From assembly GCA_900546915.1 (NCBI GenBank), contig UREY01000027.1:1-28082 (forward strand): a stretch of DNA of 28,082 bases, written 5' to 3'. Source of the stretch: an uncultured Eubacteriales bacterium (GTDB taxonomy: Bacteria; Bacillota; Clostridia; Oscillospirales; Oscillospiraceae). The translations under genes and the position numbers were made by a program. This document shows positions 1 through 7,952 of this stretch, one piece after another; the stretch's first letter is position 1, and every line of letters starts with the position of its first letter. The notes beneath the pieces are model-generated. The model worked only from the letters and a program-made list of their open reading frames with translations, searched no databases and was not told the origin of the DNA.

Positions 1-3000
1 CATTGCCGGAGGCGTCGACGACCGTGCAGCGGGCGGTGTTGCCGTTGCCGTCGTAGACATAGACCTCGCCGAAGGAGAACTCGCCGGTGGCGTCGAAGTG
101 AGAGACGGTGGCGATGCGGCCGTAGCGGTCGTAGGTGTAGGTCTCATAGTCGCCGTTGCCGTGTGTCATCCGGGAGAGGTAGCCGTTGGAGCCTGCGTAT
201 TGATAGGAGGCCAGGGTGATGCCGGAGGACCAGGCGGAGGCTGGGATGCTGGGGGCGGAATCTATGGAGGAGGAAGAGCCCTGGACCTGCACCTGGGTGG
301 AATTGCCCCAGACGTCGGAGGAGAAATGATAGCGCTGCCAGCGGGTAGAAGCGCCGGAGACGGCTTTGCGGCTGACATCGGACAGGCAGCCGTTATGGTA
401 AGAATAATATAGCACAGTGTGACCGGAAATGTAAGAGGTACTTTGGCGGTCGGAGTTGGGGAGGTAGGTATAAGAGGTTCTGACGTTGGTATTGCTGCCG
501 TTTACAGTGGCCGCAGTATCCAGGTAGAGATTCTGCCCCAGGGAGTTGTAGCCGTAGGTGCTCTTGCCGCCGTTGGCGTCGGTCACGGTGGCGGTGTGGT
601 CCTTATCGGCGGTCTGGGTGGAGGAGGTTTTCAGGAAGACGCCGGTCCCGGAGGACTTTTGCAGCTTGGTGCCGGTGCTGTTTCCGGCGGCGTCATAGGT
701 GGCGGTGACGGAGACGCCGTCATTGGTGGCTTTGGTCATGTTGTGGGCGTCGTCGTACTCGTAGGTGTAGGTGCCGTAGCCGCCGGCGACCTGCTTGGTG
801 AGGTCGGCGCCGTCGTAGGAGTAGTCGGCGTCGCTGTTGCCGGTGGAGGTGGCGGCCTTCAGATTGCCCTCGGCGTCGTAGGAATAGGTTTGGACCGGTT
901 CTTCCACCAGGGAGATGTTGTCGAAATAGGCGTCGTTGACGTTGAAGTCGTAGGCCAGATTGAGGGTGATGGTGGAGACGGTTTTGCCGGACTGCTTGGG
1001 GGTAATGATGCAGGAGGCGTACTGCCAGTCGGTGTAATTGTCGTCGAAGGTGAGGTAGTGATAGTCCGGCGAGGAGGAATCGGTGTAGTTGACCATGGCG
1101 ATGATGCCGAAAAAGCGCTTGTTACCGGAGTTGTCCCCGGCCATGTCGGTGGCGGAGGCGCAGTTGGGGGCAGAGGTTGCCTTGGCCCAGCCGGAGAGGA
1201 GATAGGTGCTGTCGGAGCTGCCGTATATCTTCACCGACTGATAGGCTCTGCGCTTACCGGAGAGAGAAGAGAGGATGTGCATGCTGTAGCCGTCCTTGGC
1301 GCCCTCCGTGATGGGGCAGGCTTTGCTGGAGGTATAGGTCCACCAGGTGGGGTCCAGAGACCGGTCCGGCGTGCCGGCGTTCCACAGCTCGAAGGTGCCC
1401 ATTTGCACCAGGTTGACGGTGGAGGCGCCGCTTTCGGAGGTGTCGGATTTGGTGACCTCCAGCTGCATGTCGTCGAACGCGCCGTAGCCGTAGGCGTTTT
1501 GCTGCATGGCGCAGACCCGGTACCAGCCGGAGGAGGCGGGGGTATAGGAGACTTCCAGACGGGTCCAGCCGTCGTTGACTGCGGTGCTGGTGGAATCACC
1601 GAGGACCTCGCTGGCTGCCAGCTTTCCACCGGAGGTGGTCTGGAACTGCAGCAGAAGGCCGCCGTCCAGGCCATAATAGGGAACCACGGAGGAATTGGCC
1701 CAGGCGGAGAAGGTGTAGCTGACGCCTTGGGTGAGGTAGACTCGCTGGTACATACCGGCGTGGCAAGAGCCGCCGGAGAGGGAGACCTGAGCCTTGGGCA
1801 CGTAGGTTTTTAACAGGTATTTGCCGGTGCGGGGCATGAGATTTGCGCTGTACTCCGTGACGACATTTTTCAAGGCCGCATTTCCGGTGGTTCCGGTGGT
1901 GCGGAAGAGGGTCCATTTAAATGAGGAGGTGTCGTCCGTTTTTTCAAAGCCGCTGTTATGCAGGAGATTGGCCGCCACATAGCCGGTAGCGGCGGCTCCG
2001 GAGACGCGGTTTTTGGTCTTGGTGCCGGAGTTTGCCGTGTAGGAGGTGGTGGAGATGCCCAGAACTTGGGACTTATCGTGATTGAACTGCACCACGTTGA
2101 CGGTTTTGCCGGTGTGATCAAAGGTGTAGCGGACGACGGTATCATCGCCGGTGTCGGAGGTTTGGTCGGGGCCGTAGAAGCGGTACTCTTTCATATATGG
2201 ACTGTATACCCAGAGGTGCCACCGGTTTCCCACGGTTTCGGCGGCGGTGATGGAGGAGGCGGCAAACTCCCGCACCTTCTGGACGCACAGCGTCTTCCGG
2301 AAGTTCCGGTAAGTGAAGCCCACGCCGACCTGGGCCTCGCCGTCGTAAGCCTTGGTCAGAGCGCCGGTTGAGGCGTCGTATGCATACCGGGCGACGGCGC
2401 CGTCGGGATAGGTGACGGTGGACAACCGGGAGGCTCCGGCTACGGTGGAATACGAGAAGGTGGTTTTCCGCCCGCCGGTGTCGGAGACGGAGGCCAGACG
2501 GTTCCCGCTGTAGGTCAGGGTGAACAGCGTGGTGGGGGTGGAGACGCCGTCATTCAGCCGGATGATTTTGCTGACATAATTTGCCGTTCCGCTCTTGGGC
2601 TTCCAAGCGGTGGAGGAGGCGCTGTAGCTGCCGCCGTTGTACAGAATGTAAACGGCGTTTCCGTCGGCATCGCCGATTTTGGTCAGATATCCGTTGTAAA
2701 ACTCCCGGACGTTGTCCTTTTTGTCCTTGAGGGTATAGGTGGAGCCGCTGACGGTGAGGGACAGGCCCAAACCCTCGTCGTCGGTATACGGGCTGGACTG
2801 ACCGGTTTTCAGGAAATAATGCTCGGTGCCGTCGGCGTCGTTGTAAATGTAATACGTCAATTCGTCGGGGTCGGTGGAGACGGTCTTCAGGACAATGGAC
2901 TCCTGAACGGACAGCTTCCAGCCGGCGCCGGCTTTCATGGCACTGTAATGGACGGTGTGAATGCCTGCCTGGTCCGAATTCAGGAATTCCTCATTGCGAG

Positions 3001-5218
3001 AGGCGGAGTTGTAAAATAGGGCCAGGTCAAAGGGCAGGGTGTTGCTGGACGCGGAACCAATGGAATTGGTCAAAATCAGCTGGGAGGTGTAGTCGCGGAT
3101 GAAGCCGGTTCCGGCCCGGCCTGCCGATACGGTCTGACCGGTGAAATAACCTTCCGTGCCGACCTGGTTCCGATATTGTACGATTAAGTAGGGGAAGTAA
3201 TAGCTGCCGTAGGTGAAAAAGGCGACCTGGGCGCACCGGGAGGCGCTGAGGCTTTCTGCGACGTCCATGGCCAGGACCCGTTTCTCCGTGCCGGATTCAT
3301 ACCATTTGGCGACGGCTCTGGAGATGTTCCAGGAGACGTAGCTGCCCCGGCTGGAGGAGGAAATGGCGCAGTAGTCTTCTACTGTGCCGGAGTAAGCGGG
3401 CATGGTATTCCAGGTGATGCCCTTGACCCAGCCGGCGTAGGTCCGACCGGCGGGTTTGTCTCCCGTCACTTCATGGAGCTGGGCATGGATCTGCGGGAGC
3501 CCCACGCTGGTATAGCCGTTTCCCATAACCCGGAATTGTACGCCGGCTCCCGTAACGGAGCAATTGGTGGGGATGGAGGGCAGATTGCCGAAGTACAGGA
3601 GGGCCTTCATCTGCTTGACCTGCGTGCCGTTATACGTTCCGGAACCGTAGCCCAGGTATAGCTGGGAGCCGTTTCCGGCCGTGTTGGGCAGACCGGAGCG
3701 GGTGAAGCCGGTGGCGATGGAGTTGGAGTTGTTCCGGGAGGACACGATCAGGGAGGGATCGATGACCACAGGGAAGGACCGTTCCTCTCCGTTGATCCAG
3801 GCGGCGTCCGCCTGGACGAGCAGATCGTAGCAGGTTTCGGAGACCATGCGCAGGGTGTAGCTGACCTGGTCCGACATGTTCAGACCGGCGTCTATCATGT
3901 AAGGAGCCGGAATTTCGTAGACGGAATCCCCATCCTGGTTGTGGAATAAAATGGAGCCGTCTTCCTGCATGTCCGGGGTCAGATTGGTGAGCTGCATTCG
4001 GAATTGAAACGAATAGCTGCTCTGGGGCTTCTCGATCACAATCGACTCCTTGACGTGATAGCCGGTCACCATGTACTGGAGGGATACGCCGTCGCGAATC
4101 TGGTCGTATTGGACGGTAGAGCCAATTTTGGACGGTGTGATGGGATCCGGGGCAGTGGCGCCCATACCGGCGCTGCGCTCCGACGTGGCAGGCGAGGCAT
4201 ACTCTGCAGGCTCTGCAGCTTCGCCGTCCCCTGTGCCGGTGAGAACGGTGCCGTCGGGATTGGTCACAACGGCGGGAACGCCGGTTTCCTCCGGCGCGGT
4301 TTCTTCCGGCCCCTCCAAGGAACCGGACTCCGCCTCCGGAGTGTCCGGGCCGGTGGGGTCTAAAAAACCGGCTGATTCCGTTGCAATCGGTTCCGGAGCG
4401 GTCGCCTCGGGTTGGGGACTGGTTGCCTCCGGTGACGCTGTGGCGGCGGGCTCCGATGGGACCTGGGCCTCCGGAACCTCCCGGATGTCATGTTCTGACC
4501 CTTGGAAAGAGAAATCCGCCTCCGGCGCGGAGGAAGCCGCCGGAGTCTCTTCGGCAGAGGCTGTGTACGGCTCGGATGGCGCCTCTGCTTCGGGAGCTGC
4601 CGCCGGACCGGCGGGCGCACGGCTTACGACCTCTCCGCCTGCCTGGGAATCCAGCAGGGAGAAGACAATGCCGGAGTCGCCGTAGCCGGCGATGTGCAGA
4701 GGTTGACCGGCAAAATAAGCTGCGGCAAAGGCGTTTGCGGAGGCGCCGTTGACAGCGGAGTAAACCGGTTTCCCGGCAGAGATGCCGGGCGCATTCCAGT
4801 CTCCCATTTCTGCCGATGCGGTCAGCTTCATGGTGTTGTCAATTTCCGCCCAGGCGCCTGCCTGGGTTTCATAATGAACCGGAAAACCGTAATCCACAGC
4901 AATGCAGCTGCCGTCTGCCAGCTGGAAATGCTTTTCCGTTTCTTCTCGAAGCCCGGTGATCTCGCCGGACACGGCGTCGGATGTCAGGCTGGGGACGTCT
5001 TGGGGGTAAATTTCGGCGGCGTTGTCGTAATCCTCCAGAACCGGCAGCATCCCGTCGTCTCCGGAGTCGCGTTCCGAGTCATCCCAACCCAGATCGGTGA
5101 TTTCACCGGCGGTTTCCTCGCCGCCGGTTTCCGCCAGGGCGCGCAGAGGCAGAAGCTGTCCCGTCAAAACGACGGCCAACAGCAGGGAGAGTCCCTTTTT
5201 CCAGATGTTTGTTTTCAT
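1..5218 (-). CDS. Secreted RHS/YD-repeat protein (WapA-like), C-terminus beyond the left edge
   Basis: An open frame runs without a stop from ATG 5218 to the left edge (1,739 codons seen). AAAGGA about 8 nt upstream supports this start. Residues 1-29 form a signal peptide: two lysines near residue 7, a hydrophobic core and an ALA cleavage site. A Pro/Glu/Ala/Thr-rich linker lies around residues 195-350. A DNRLRE-type region, with the usual 'VVIDPSL' entry, spans about 480-700. Two carbohydrate-binding-like jelly-roll regions ('NSGFE' and 'GTFELW' entries) fall at about 1085-1260 and 1265-1440. YD repeats ('YSYDAEGN', 'YEYDDAHN', 'ATYDAAGN', 'YTYDRYGR') follow to the edge. In this family the repeats form a shell that delivers a variable C-terminal domain, often a toxin; that part is not visible here. 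Secretion and surface location are inferred from the signal peptide and modules. The gene appears monocistronic. Confidence 0.9.
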   Translation of the reverse strand, partial: MKTNIWKKGLSLLLAVVLTGQLLPLRALAETGGEETAGEITDLGWDDSERDSGDDGMLPVLEDYDNAAEIYPQDVPSLTSDAVSGEITGLREETEKHFQLADGSCIAVDYGFPVHYETQAGAWAEIDNTMKLTASAEMGDWNAPGISAGKPVYSAVNGASANAFAAAYFAGQPLHIAGYGDSGIVFSLLDSQAGGEVVSRAPAGPAAAPEAEAPSEPYTASAEETPAASSAPEADFSFQGSEHDIREVPEAQVPSEPAATASPEATSPQPEATAPEPIATESAGFLDPTGPDTPEAESGSLEGPEETAPEETGVPAVVTNPDGTVLTGTGDGEAAEPAEYASPATSERSAGMGATAPDPITPSKIGSTVQYDQIRDGVSLQYMVTGYHVKESIVIEKPQSSYSFQFRMQLTNLTPDMQEDGSILFHNQDGDSVYEIPAPYMIDAGLNMSDQVSYTLRMVSETCYDLLVQADAAWINGEERSFPVVIDPSLIVSSRNNSNSIATGFTRSGLPNTAGNGSQLYLGYGSGTYNGTQVKQMKALLYFGNLPSIPTNCSVTGAGVQFRVMGNGYTSVGLPQIHAQLHEVTGDKPAGRTYAGWVKGITWNTMPAYSGTVEDYCAISSSSRGSYVSWNISRAVAKWYESGTEKRVLAMDVAESLSASRCAQVAFFTYGSYYFPYLIVQYRNQVGTEGYFTGQTVSAGRAGTGFIRDYTSQLILTNSIGSASSNTLPFDLALFYNSASRNEEFLNSDQAGIHTVHYSAMKAGAGWKLSVQESIVLKTVSTDPDELTYYIYNDADGTEHYFLKTGQSSPYTDDEGLGLSLTVSGSTYTLKDKKDNVREFYNGYLTKIGDADGNAVYILYNGGSYSASSTAWKPKSGTANYVSKIIRLNDGVSTPTTLFTLTYSGNRLASVSDTGGRKTTFSYSTVAGASRLSTVTYPDGAVARYAYDASTGALTKAYDGEAQVGVGFTYRNFRKTLCVQKVREFAASSITAAETVGNRWHLWVYSPYMKEYRFYGPDQTSDTGDDTVVRYTFDHTGKTVNVVQFNHDKSQVLGISTTSYTANSGTKTKNRVSGAAATGYVAANLLHNSGFEKTDDTSSFKWTLFRTTGTTGNAALKNVVTEYSANLMPRTGKYLLKTYVPKAQVSLSGGSCHAGMYQRVYLTQGVSYTFSAWANSSVVPYYGLDGGLLLQFQTTSGGKLAASEVLGDSTSTAVNDGWTRLEVSYTPASSGWYRVCAMQQNAYGYGAFDDMQLEVTKSDTSESGASTVNLVQMGTFELWNAGTPDRSLDPTWWTYTSSKACPITEGAKDGYSMHILSSLSGKRRAYQSVKIYGSSDSTYLLSGWAKATSAPNCASATDMAGDNSGNKRFFGIIAMVNYTDSSSPDYHYLTFDDNYTDWQYASCIITPKQSGKTVSTITLNLAYDFNVNDAYFDNISLVEEPVQTYSYDAEGNLKAATSTGNSDADYSYDGADLTKQVAGGYGTYTYEYDDAHNMTKATNDGVSVTATYDAAGNSTGTKLQKSSGTGVFLKTSSTQTADKDHTATVTDANGGKSTYGYNSLGQNLYLDTAATVNGSNTNVRTSYTYLPNSDRQSTSYISGHTVLYYSYHNGCLSDVSRKAVSGASTRWQRYHFSSDVWGNSTQVQVQGSSSSIDSAPSIPASAWSSGITLASYQYAGSNGYLSRMTHGNGDYETYTYDRYGRIATVSHFDATGEFSFGEVYVYDGNGNTARCTVVDASGN

Positions 5219-5519
5219 ACGATCGTTCCTTTCTCTTTTGATTATTTGCTGATCCTTACATGGCGTGCGGTGTGTGCGGCAGTACACAGAGCCTTGCCGT
5301 GTATGGAAAAAGCTCGATATCAGGATGGAGCGCGCCTGTATAGTCGGGAGCCCATATGTCGCAAGGAGGAACGCAGGGGGCAAACGGCCGGTCCCGGAGG
5401 ATATCTCCTGGGGAAGGCGGATTGCCCCCGGACGCCTGCTGTTGCCGGGGTAGGAAGGGAACTTGGTATCTGATGCAGGGACACAATGAATGGATTGAGA
5501 AAGAACTGTAAAAACACTA
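5219..5519 (-). promoter_or_regulatory. Long structured 5' leader of the RHS gene (unidentified RNA element)
   Basis: About 300 nt separate the predicted start point (near 5519) from the RHS start codon, with no convincing ORF. Two stems compete. One is GGGGGCAA 5376-5383 with TTGCCCCC 5422-5429, a perfect 8 bp, enclosing a bulged hairpin around 5393-5413. The other is CCCCGG 5426-5431 with CCGGGG 5445-5450. They share 5426-5429, so they cannot form together. A further small hairpin pairs TACAC 5283-5287 with GTGTA 5299-5303. I compared it by eye with common riboswitch cores (cyclic-di-GMP, SAM, TPP, cobalamin, T-box) and recognised none. There is no strong terminator, so any control might act on translation. 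The function is inference. Confidence 0.4.
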
Positions 5520-5526
5520 CACTGAA

Positions 5527-5555
5527 ATTTTAACAGAAAATGTACAACATTTCAA
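5527..5555 (-). promoter_or_regulatory. SigA-type promoter of the RHS gene
   Basis: On the minus strand TTGAAA (5550-5555) and TAAAAT (5527-5532) are separated by exactly 17 bp in an AT-rich stretch. Transcription would start near 5519, leaving a leader of about 300 nt before the RHS start codon. Confidence 0.7.
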
Positions 5556-5630
5556 CAAAAAGGACAAAATTTTTGTTCCAATTCAACAAAAGCAGAAAAA
5601 GCAATTTGTAAAATTAAAGCCCGGAATATC

Positions 5631-5666
5631 AAATGAAAAAACGGTATGGACACTGCCATACCGTTT
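5631..5666 (-). terminator. Intrinsic terminator of the galM / cyclase-like unit
   Basis: AAACGGTATGG (5639-5649) and CCATACCGTTT (5656-5666) form an 11-bp perfect stem with a 6-nt loop. Read on the minus strand it is followed by a T-rich run. It lies just past the stop at 5690 and would keep transcription out of the RHS promoter region. Confidence 0.8.
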
Positions 5667-5689
5667 GTAGAAATGTGTGAAGTTGGGAT

Positions 5690-6535
5690 TTAATTTGGGT
5701 ATTCGTACTCAAAAGAAGCGAGGGGAGATTCCAGGGAAAAACAAATATGCGAATCCTTCTCCAATGTATAGCCGGCCAAGCAGGCGGCGCTTTCGTGAAT
5801 TGTTCGCCGCATAACGCCGCCCACCGGGGCGCAAAGCGGCTGCGCGGACTTTTCCAGCAGCCGGGCGGTCAGGCGCAAGGAGCCCTGCTGCACCGTGACG
5901 GCGCCGCCTCCAATGGTAACCGCTCTGGCGCCCAGATAGGTGGCCAGCCGGTATTCCCGGCCGCGCCAAAGGACCACGCCGATGACGCCTGTGAAGCGAA
6001 AGCCTGCCAGAGGGATCTCTGCGACGCAAAGTACCAGCGAACCCTCCGGGAAACAGCACTGGGTCCAGATGTACGCCCGGGGAAAAGAACGGCCCCGGTC
6101 TCCCTCCAGATATCCCACGGCATTCTGAAACAAATAGGGAACATCGTTGATCTGCAGCGCCCCGTTGACCGTGTGCAGCATACTGCGGATGCTGTGGCGG
6201 CACTCCATAAAAGGCAGGCAGCAGAACGGACCCATGATGTCGTATCGGAGGGGAGAAAAGGGGCCGAAGCGAAGGGAGCCCTCCGCATGCAGGCCCTCGC
6301 CGTGTAAGTGCAGCTCGATCCCGGCGGCGGAAAAGCGGTTTTCCCCGATTGTAATCTCCAATTTCCGCCGGGGAAAGGGCGCATCGGGGAAGGAGAGGCT
6401 CCAGGAGGCGCGGCGGGTAATGAGCTGGATGGAACAGGATTTTTCCCCGTTTGCCTTATGCAGCGCAGGGATGACGGCAATGGTCTCCTGTTCCGATTGG
6501 CATTTAAAATACCAGCCGAGAAAATAACGGCTCAT
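5690..6535 (-). CDS. Tocopherol-cyclase-like family protein
   Basis: 281 residues. The start at 6535 is preferred over upstream in-frame starts because the protein then begins with 'MSRYFLGWYFK', the N-terminal signature of the tocopherol-cyclase-like family. GGGGGA also lies about 8 nt upstream, and longer versions read antisense into galM. The rest looks like a β-rich lipocalin-type fold with many Gly/Trp/Phe strands ('GRSFPRAYIWTQ', 'FRFTGVIGVVLWRG') and ends 'FEYEYPN'. Plant members cyclise a tocopherol precursor. Bacterial members in Firmicutes have no established substrate, so cyclase activity should not be assumed. There is no signal peptide or membrane segment. It lies 67 bp downstream of the epimerase gene on the same strand, so co-transcription is likely. 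Family assignment is fairly secure; function is unknown. Confidence 0.75.
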   Translation of the reverse strand: MSRYFLGWYFKCQSEQETIAVIPALHKANGEKSCSIQLITRRASWSLSFPDAPFPRRKLEITIGENRFSAAGIELHLHGEGLHAEGSLRFGPFSPLRYDIMGPFCCLPFMECRHSIRSMLHTVNGALQINDVPYLFQNAVGYLEGDRGRSFPRAYIWTQCCFPEGSLVLCVAEIPLAGFRFTGVIGVVLWRGREYRLATYLGARAVTIGGGAVTVQQGSLRLTARLLEKSAQPLCAPVGGVMRRTIHESAACLAGYTLEKDSHICFSLESPLASFEYEYPN

Positions 6536-6602
6536 AGGCAGATCCCCCCATGGAAGATTTCCCATATTCTTCCACCCGGCGGGGGATCTTATACCGCAAG
6601 CC

Positions 6603-7625
6603 TTACGGCCGGCAGGTTTCCCACACAAACTCTGTGGTGGATTCCGCCGTTTCTCCGGCCCGGACCAAGGAGCTGGGCCAGCCGGGGTGATTGGGGGCGT
6701 CGGGAAAGAATTGCGTCTCCAGGCAGACGCCGCTGCGTTTGCCGTAAGCAACGCCGCCTTTGCCGCGAACGCAGAGGGAATTTGCGGTATAGACCTGTAT
6801 GCCGGGCCGGTCGGTATACACCGAGAGCACCCGCCCCGTCTCGTTGCAAACCAGGCGGGCGGCAGGGCCTGCGCCGGGGTCCAGGACAAAGTTGTGATCC
6901 AGGCCCCCTTGGGGCGCCAGCAGAGGGTGGTGGGAATCCAGCCCCAGGGCCTTGGGCGTGCGGAAGTCCAGAGGGGTCCCCGCCACGGGCAGCAGACGGC
7001 CGGTGGGAATCGAGGCGTGGTCTACCTCCGTAAATTGCCGGGCCCGGAGCTGCAGGGTCTGTGACATGGCCGCCTCCGGGCGGTCCTGTCCGGCCAGGTT
7101 GAAATAGGCGTGATGGGTCATATTGAACACCGTATCCCGGTCAAAGCGCCCCTGGTAACGAATCTGCAGGCGGTTTTCCTGCAGCGTATAGGTCACCGCC
7201 ACCCGTCCCCCGCCGGGGAAGCCCTGATCCCCGTCGGGGGTTTCCAGGGACAGGGTGATGGAGCCGGGTGTGTACCGGTCGACCTGCCACACCCGGTGAA
7301 ACCAGTAGTCCGGGCCGCTGTGCAGATTGTTGGGGCCCTCGTTGGGGGTGAGGGAAACCTCCTGCCCGCCTAAAAAGAAAGCGGACCGGCCGATCCGGTT
7401 GGCATTCCGGCCGACGACGGCGCCCAGACAGCCGCCGTGCTTCCGGTAGTCTCCGGCGGTGTCGAAGCCCAGGACGACGTCGGACGCCGCTCCGGTGCGG
7501 TCCGGGACCAGCAGGCGCACCAGGGTGGCGCCGAAATCCGAGATTCCGGCGGTAATGCCGCCGCTGCAGATGGAATATAAATGGGCGGCCTCTCCGCCCG
7601 GTAAAAGACCGAAGTTTTGGATCAT
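6603..7625 (-). CDS. galM: Aldose 1-epimerase (galactose mutarotase)
   Basis: 340 residues, normal for GalM. It interconverts α and β anomers of aldoses such as galactose and glucose in the cytoplasm, feeding the Leloir pathway. Motifs seen are 'NRIGR' near residue 76, 'NNLHSG' with His102, 'HHAYFNL' with His171/172 as the expected acid, and 'CLETQFFPDAPNH' with Glu303 as the expected base. The start at 7625 is chosen over an upstream in-frame start because GGAGGAG lies directly before it and 'MIQNFG' gives a standard N-terminus. It has its own promoter at 7687-7715 and leads a two-gene unit with the tocopherol-cyclase-like gene. No other galactose gene is in the window, so the physiological sugar is not shown. 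Confidence 0.92.
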   Translation of the reverse strand: MIQNFGLLPGGEAAHLYSICSGGITAGISDFGATLVRLLVPDRTGAASDVVLGFDTAGDYRKHGGCLGAVVGRNANRIGRSAFFLGGQEVSLTPNEGPNNLHSGPDYWFHRVWQVDRYTPGSITLSLETPDGDQGFPGGGRVAVTYTLQENRLQIRYQGRFDRDTVFNMTHHAYFNLAGQDRPEAAMSQTLQLRARQFTEVDHASIPTGRLLPVAGTPLDFRTPKALGLDSHHPLLAPQGGLDHNFVLDPGAGPAARLVCNETGRVLSVYTDRPGIQVYTANSLCVRGKGGVAYGKRSGVCLETQFFPDAPNHPGWPSSLVRAGETAESTTEFVWETCRP

Positions 7626-7686
7626 AACGAAGCTCCTCCGCTGAAAAAGTGACGCCGGTACCCCATGGGGCAGGGCGTTTGCTGTC

Positions 7687-7715
7687 ATAATACCTGCCGG
7701 ATTTCCAAAATGCAA
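7687..7715 (-). promoter_or_regulatory. Promoter of galM and the cyclase-like gene
   Basis: On the minus strand TTGCAT (7710-7715) and TATTAT (7687-7692) have a 17-bp spacer. The leader to the galM start at 7625 is about 55 nt. It contains a CCCC/GGGG mini-hairpin around the sequence CCCCATGGGG. Confidence 0.6.
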
Positions 7716-7809
7716 CCTTGATTTTGGAAGAGGATTTTATCATTTTCCGGAAAAAACCGGCTCTGCTTGCCCTGGAAAAAATGGGATTCACCTGCCGCAA
7801 AATCCCGAA

Positions 7810-7855
7810 TACAAAATTTGGGGTTTTGGGGCTTGCAATCAACACAAGATGTTGT
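7810..7855 (+). promoter_or_regulatory. Candidate NrdR operator (two boxes)
   Basis: ACACAAGATGTTGT (7842-7855) resembles the palindromic NrdR box and fills the -35/-10 spacer of the nrdD promoter. A weaker AT-core palindrome, around ATACAAAATTTGGG (7810-7823), sits about 31 bp upstream centre to centre. That is the three-turn spacing typical of NrdR box pairs. NrdR repression of ribonucleotide reductase genes is established; its use here is inferred from sequence likeness and position. The upstream box is poor. Confidence 0.4.
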
Positions 7856-7860
7856 ATAAT
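7833..7860 (+). promoter_or_regulatory. nrdD promoter
   Basis: TTGCAA (7833-7838) and a consensus TATAAT (7855-7860) are 16 bp apart. The start point would be near 7867. The leader of about 85 nt can fold: GCTGT/ACAGC encloses CCTCC/GGAGG, and GGGG-AATA-CCCC lies at about 7914-7925. An AAGGAGAGGAG ribosome site follows before ATG 7953. Confidence 0.65.
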
Positions 7861-7952
7861 AGAGGGGCGCTGTCCACAAGACCTCCTGAGAAGCTGGAGG
7901 GAGGAGCAACAGCGGGGAATACCCCGGCACCAAAAAAGGAGAGGAGACCCCC

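Noticed and set aside
419..1813. Long plus-strand open frame opposite the RHS gene
   Set aside because: Gly/Val-rich translation with no family features; it is the antisense shadow of the GC-rich YD-repeat and carbohydrate-binding-like region.
5309..5337. GCTC/GAGC plus TTTTT on the minus strand in the RHS leader as a terminator
   Set aside because: The stem is only 4 bp with a 12-nt loop, too weak to claim.
5473..5511. Tiny 12-codon plus-strand frame in the RHS leader
   Set aside because: No ribosome site and no conservation evidence; it probably arises by chance.
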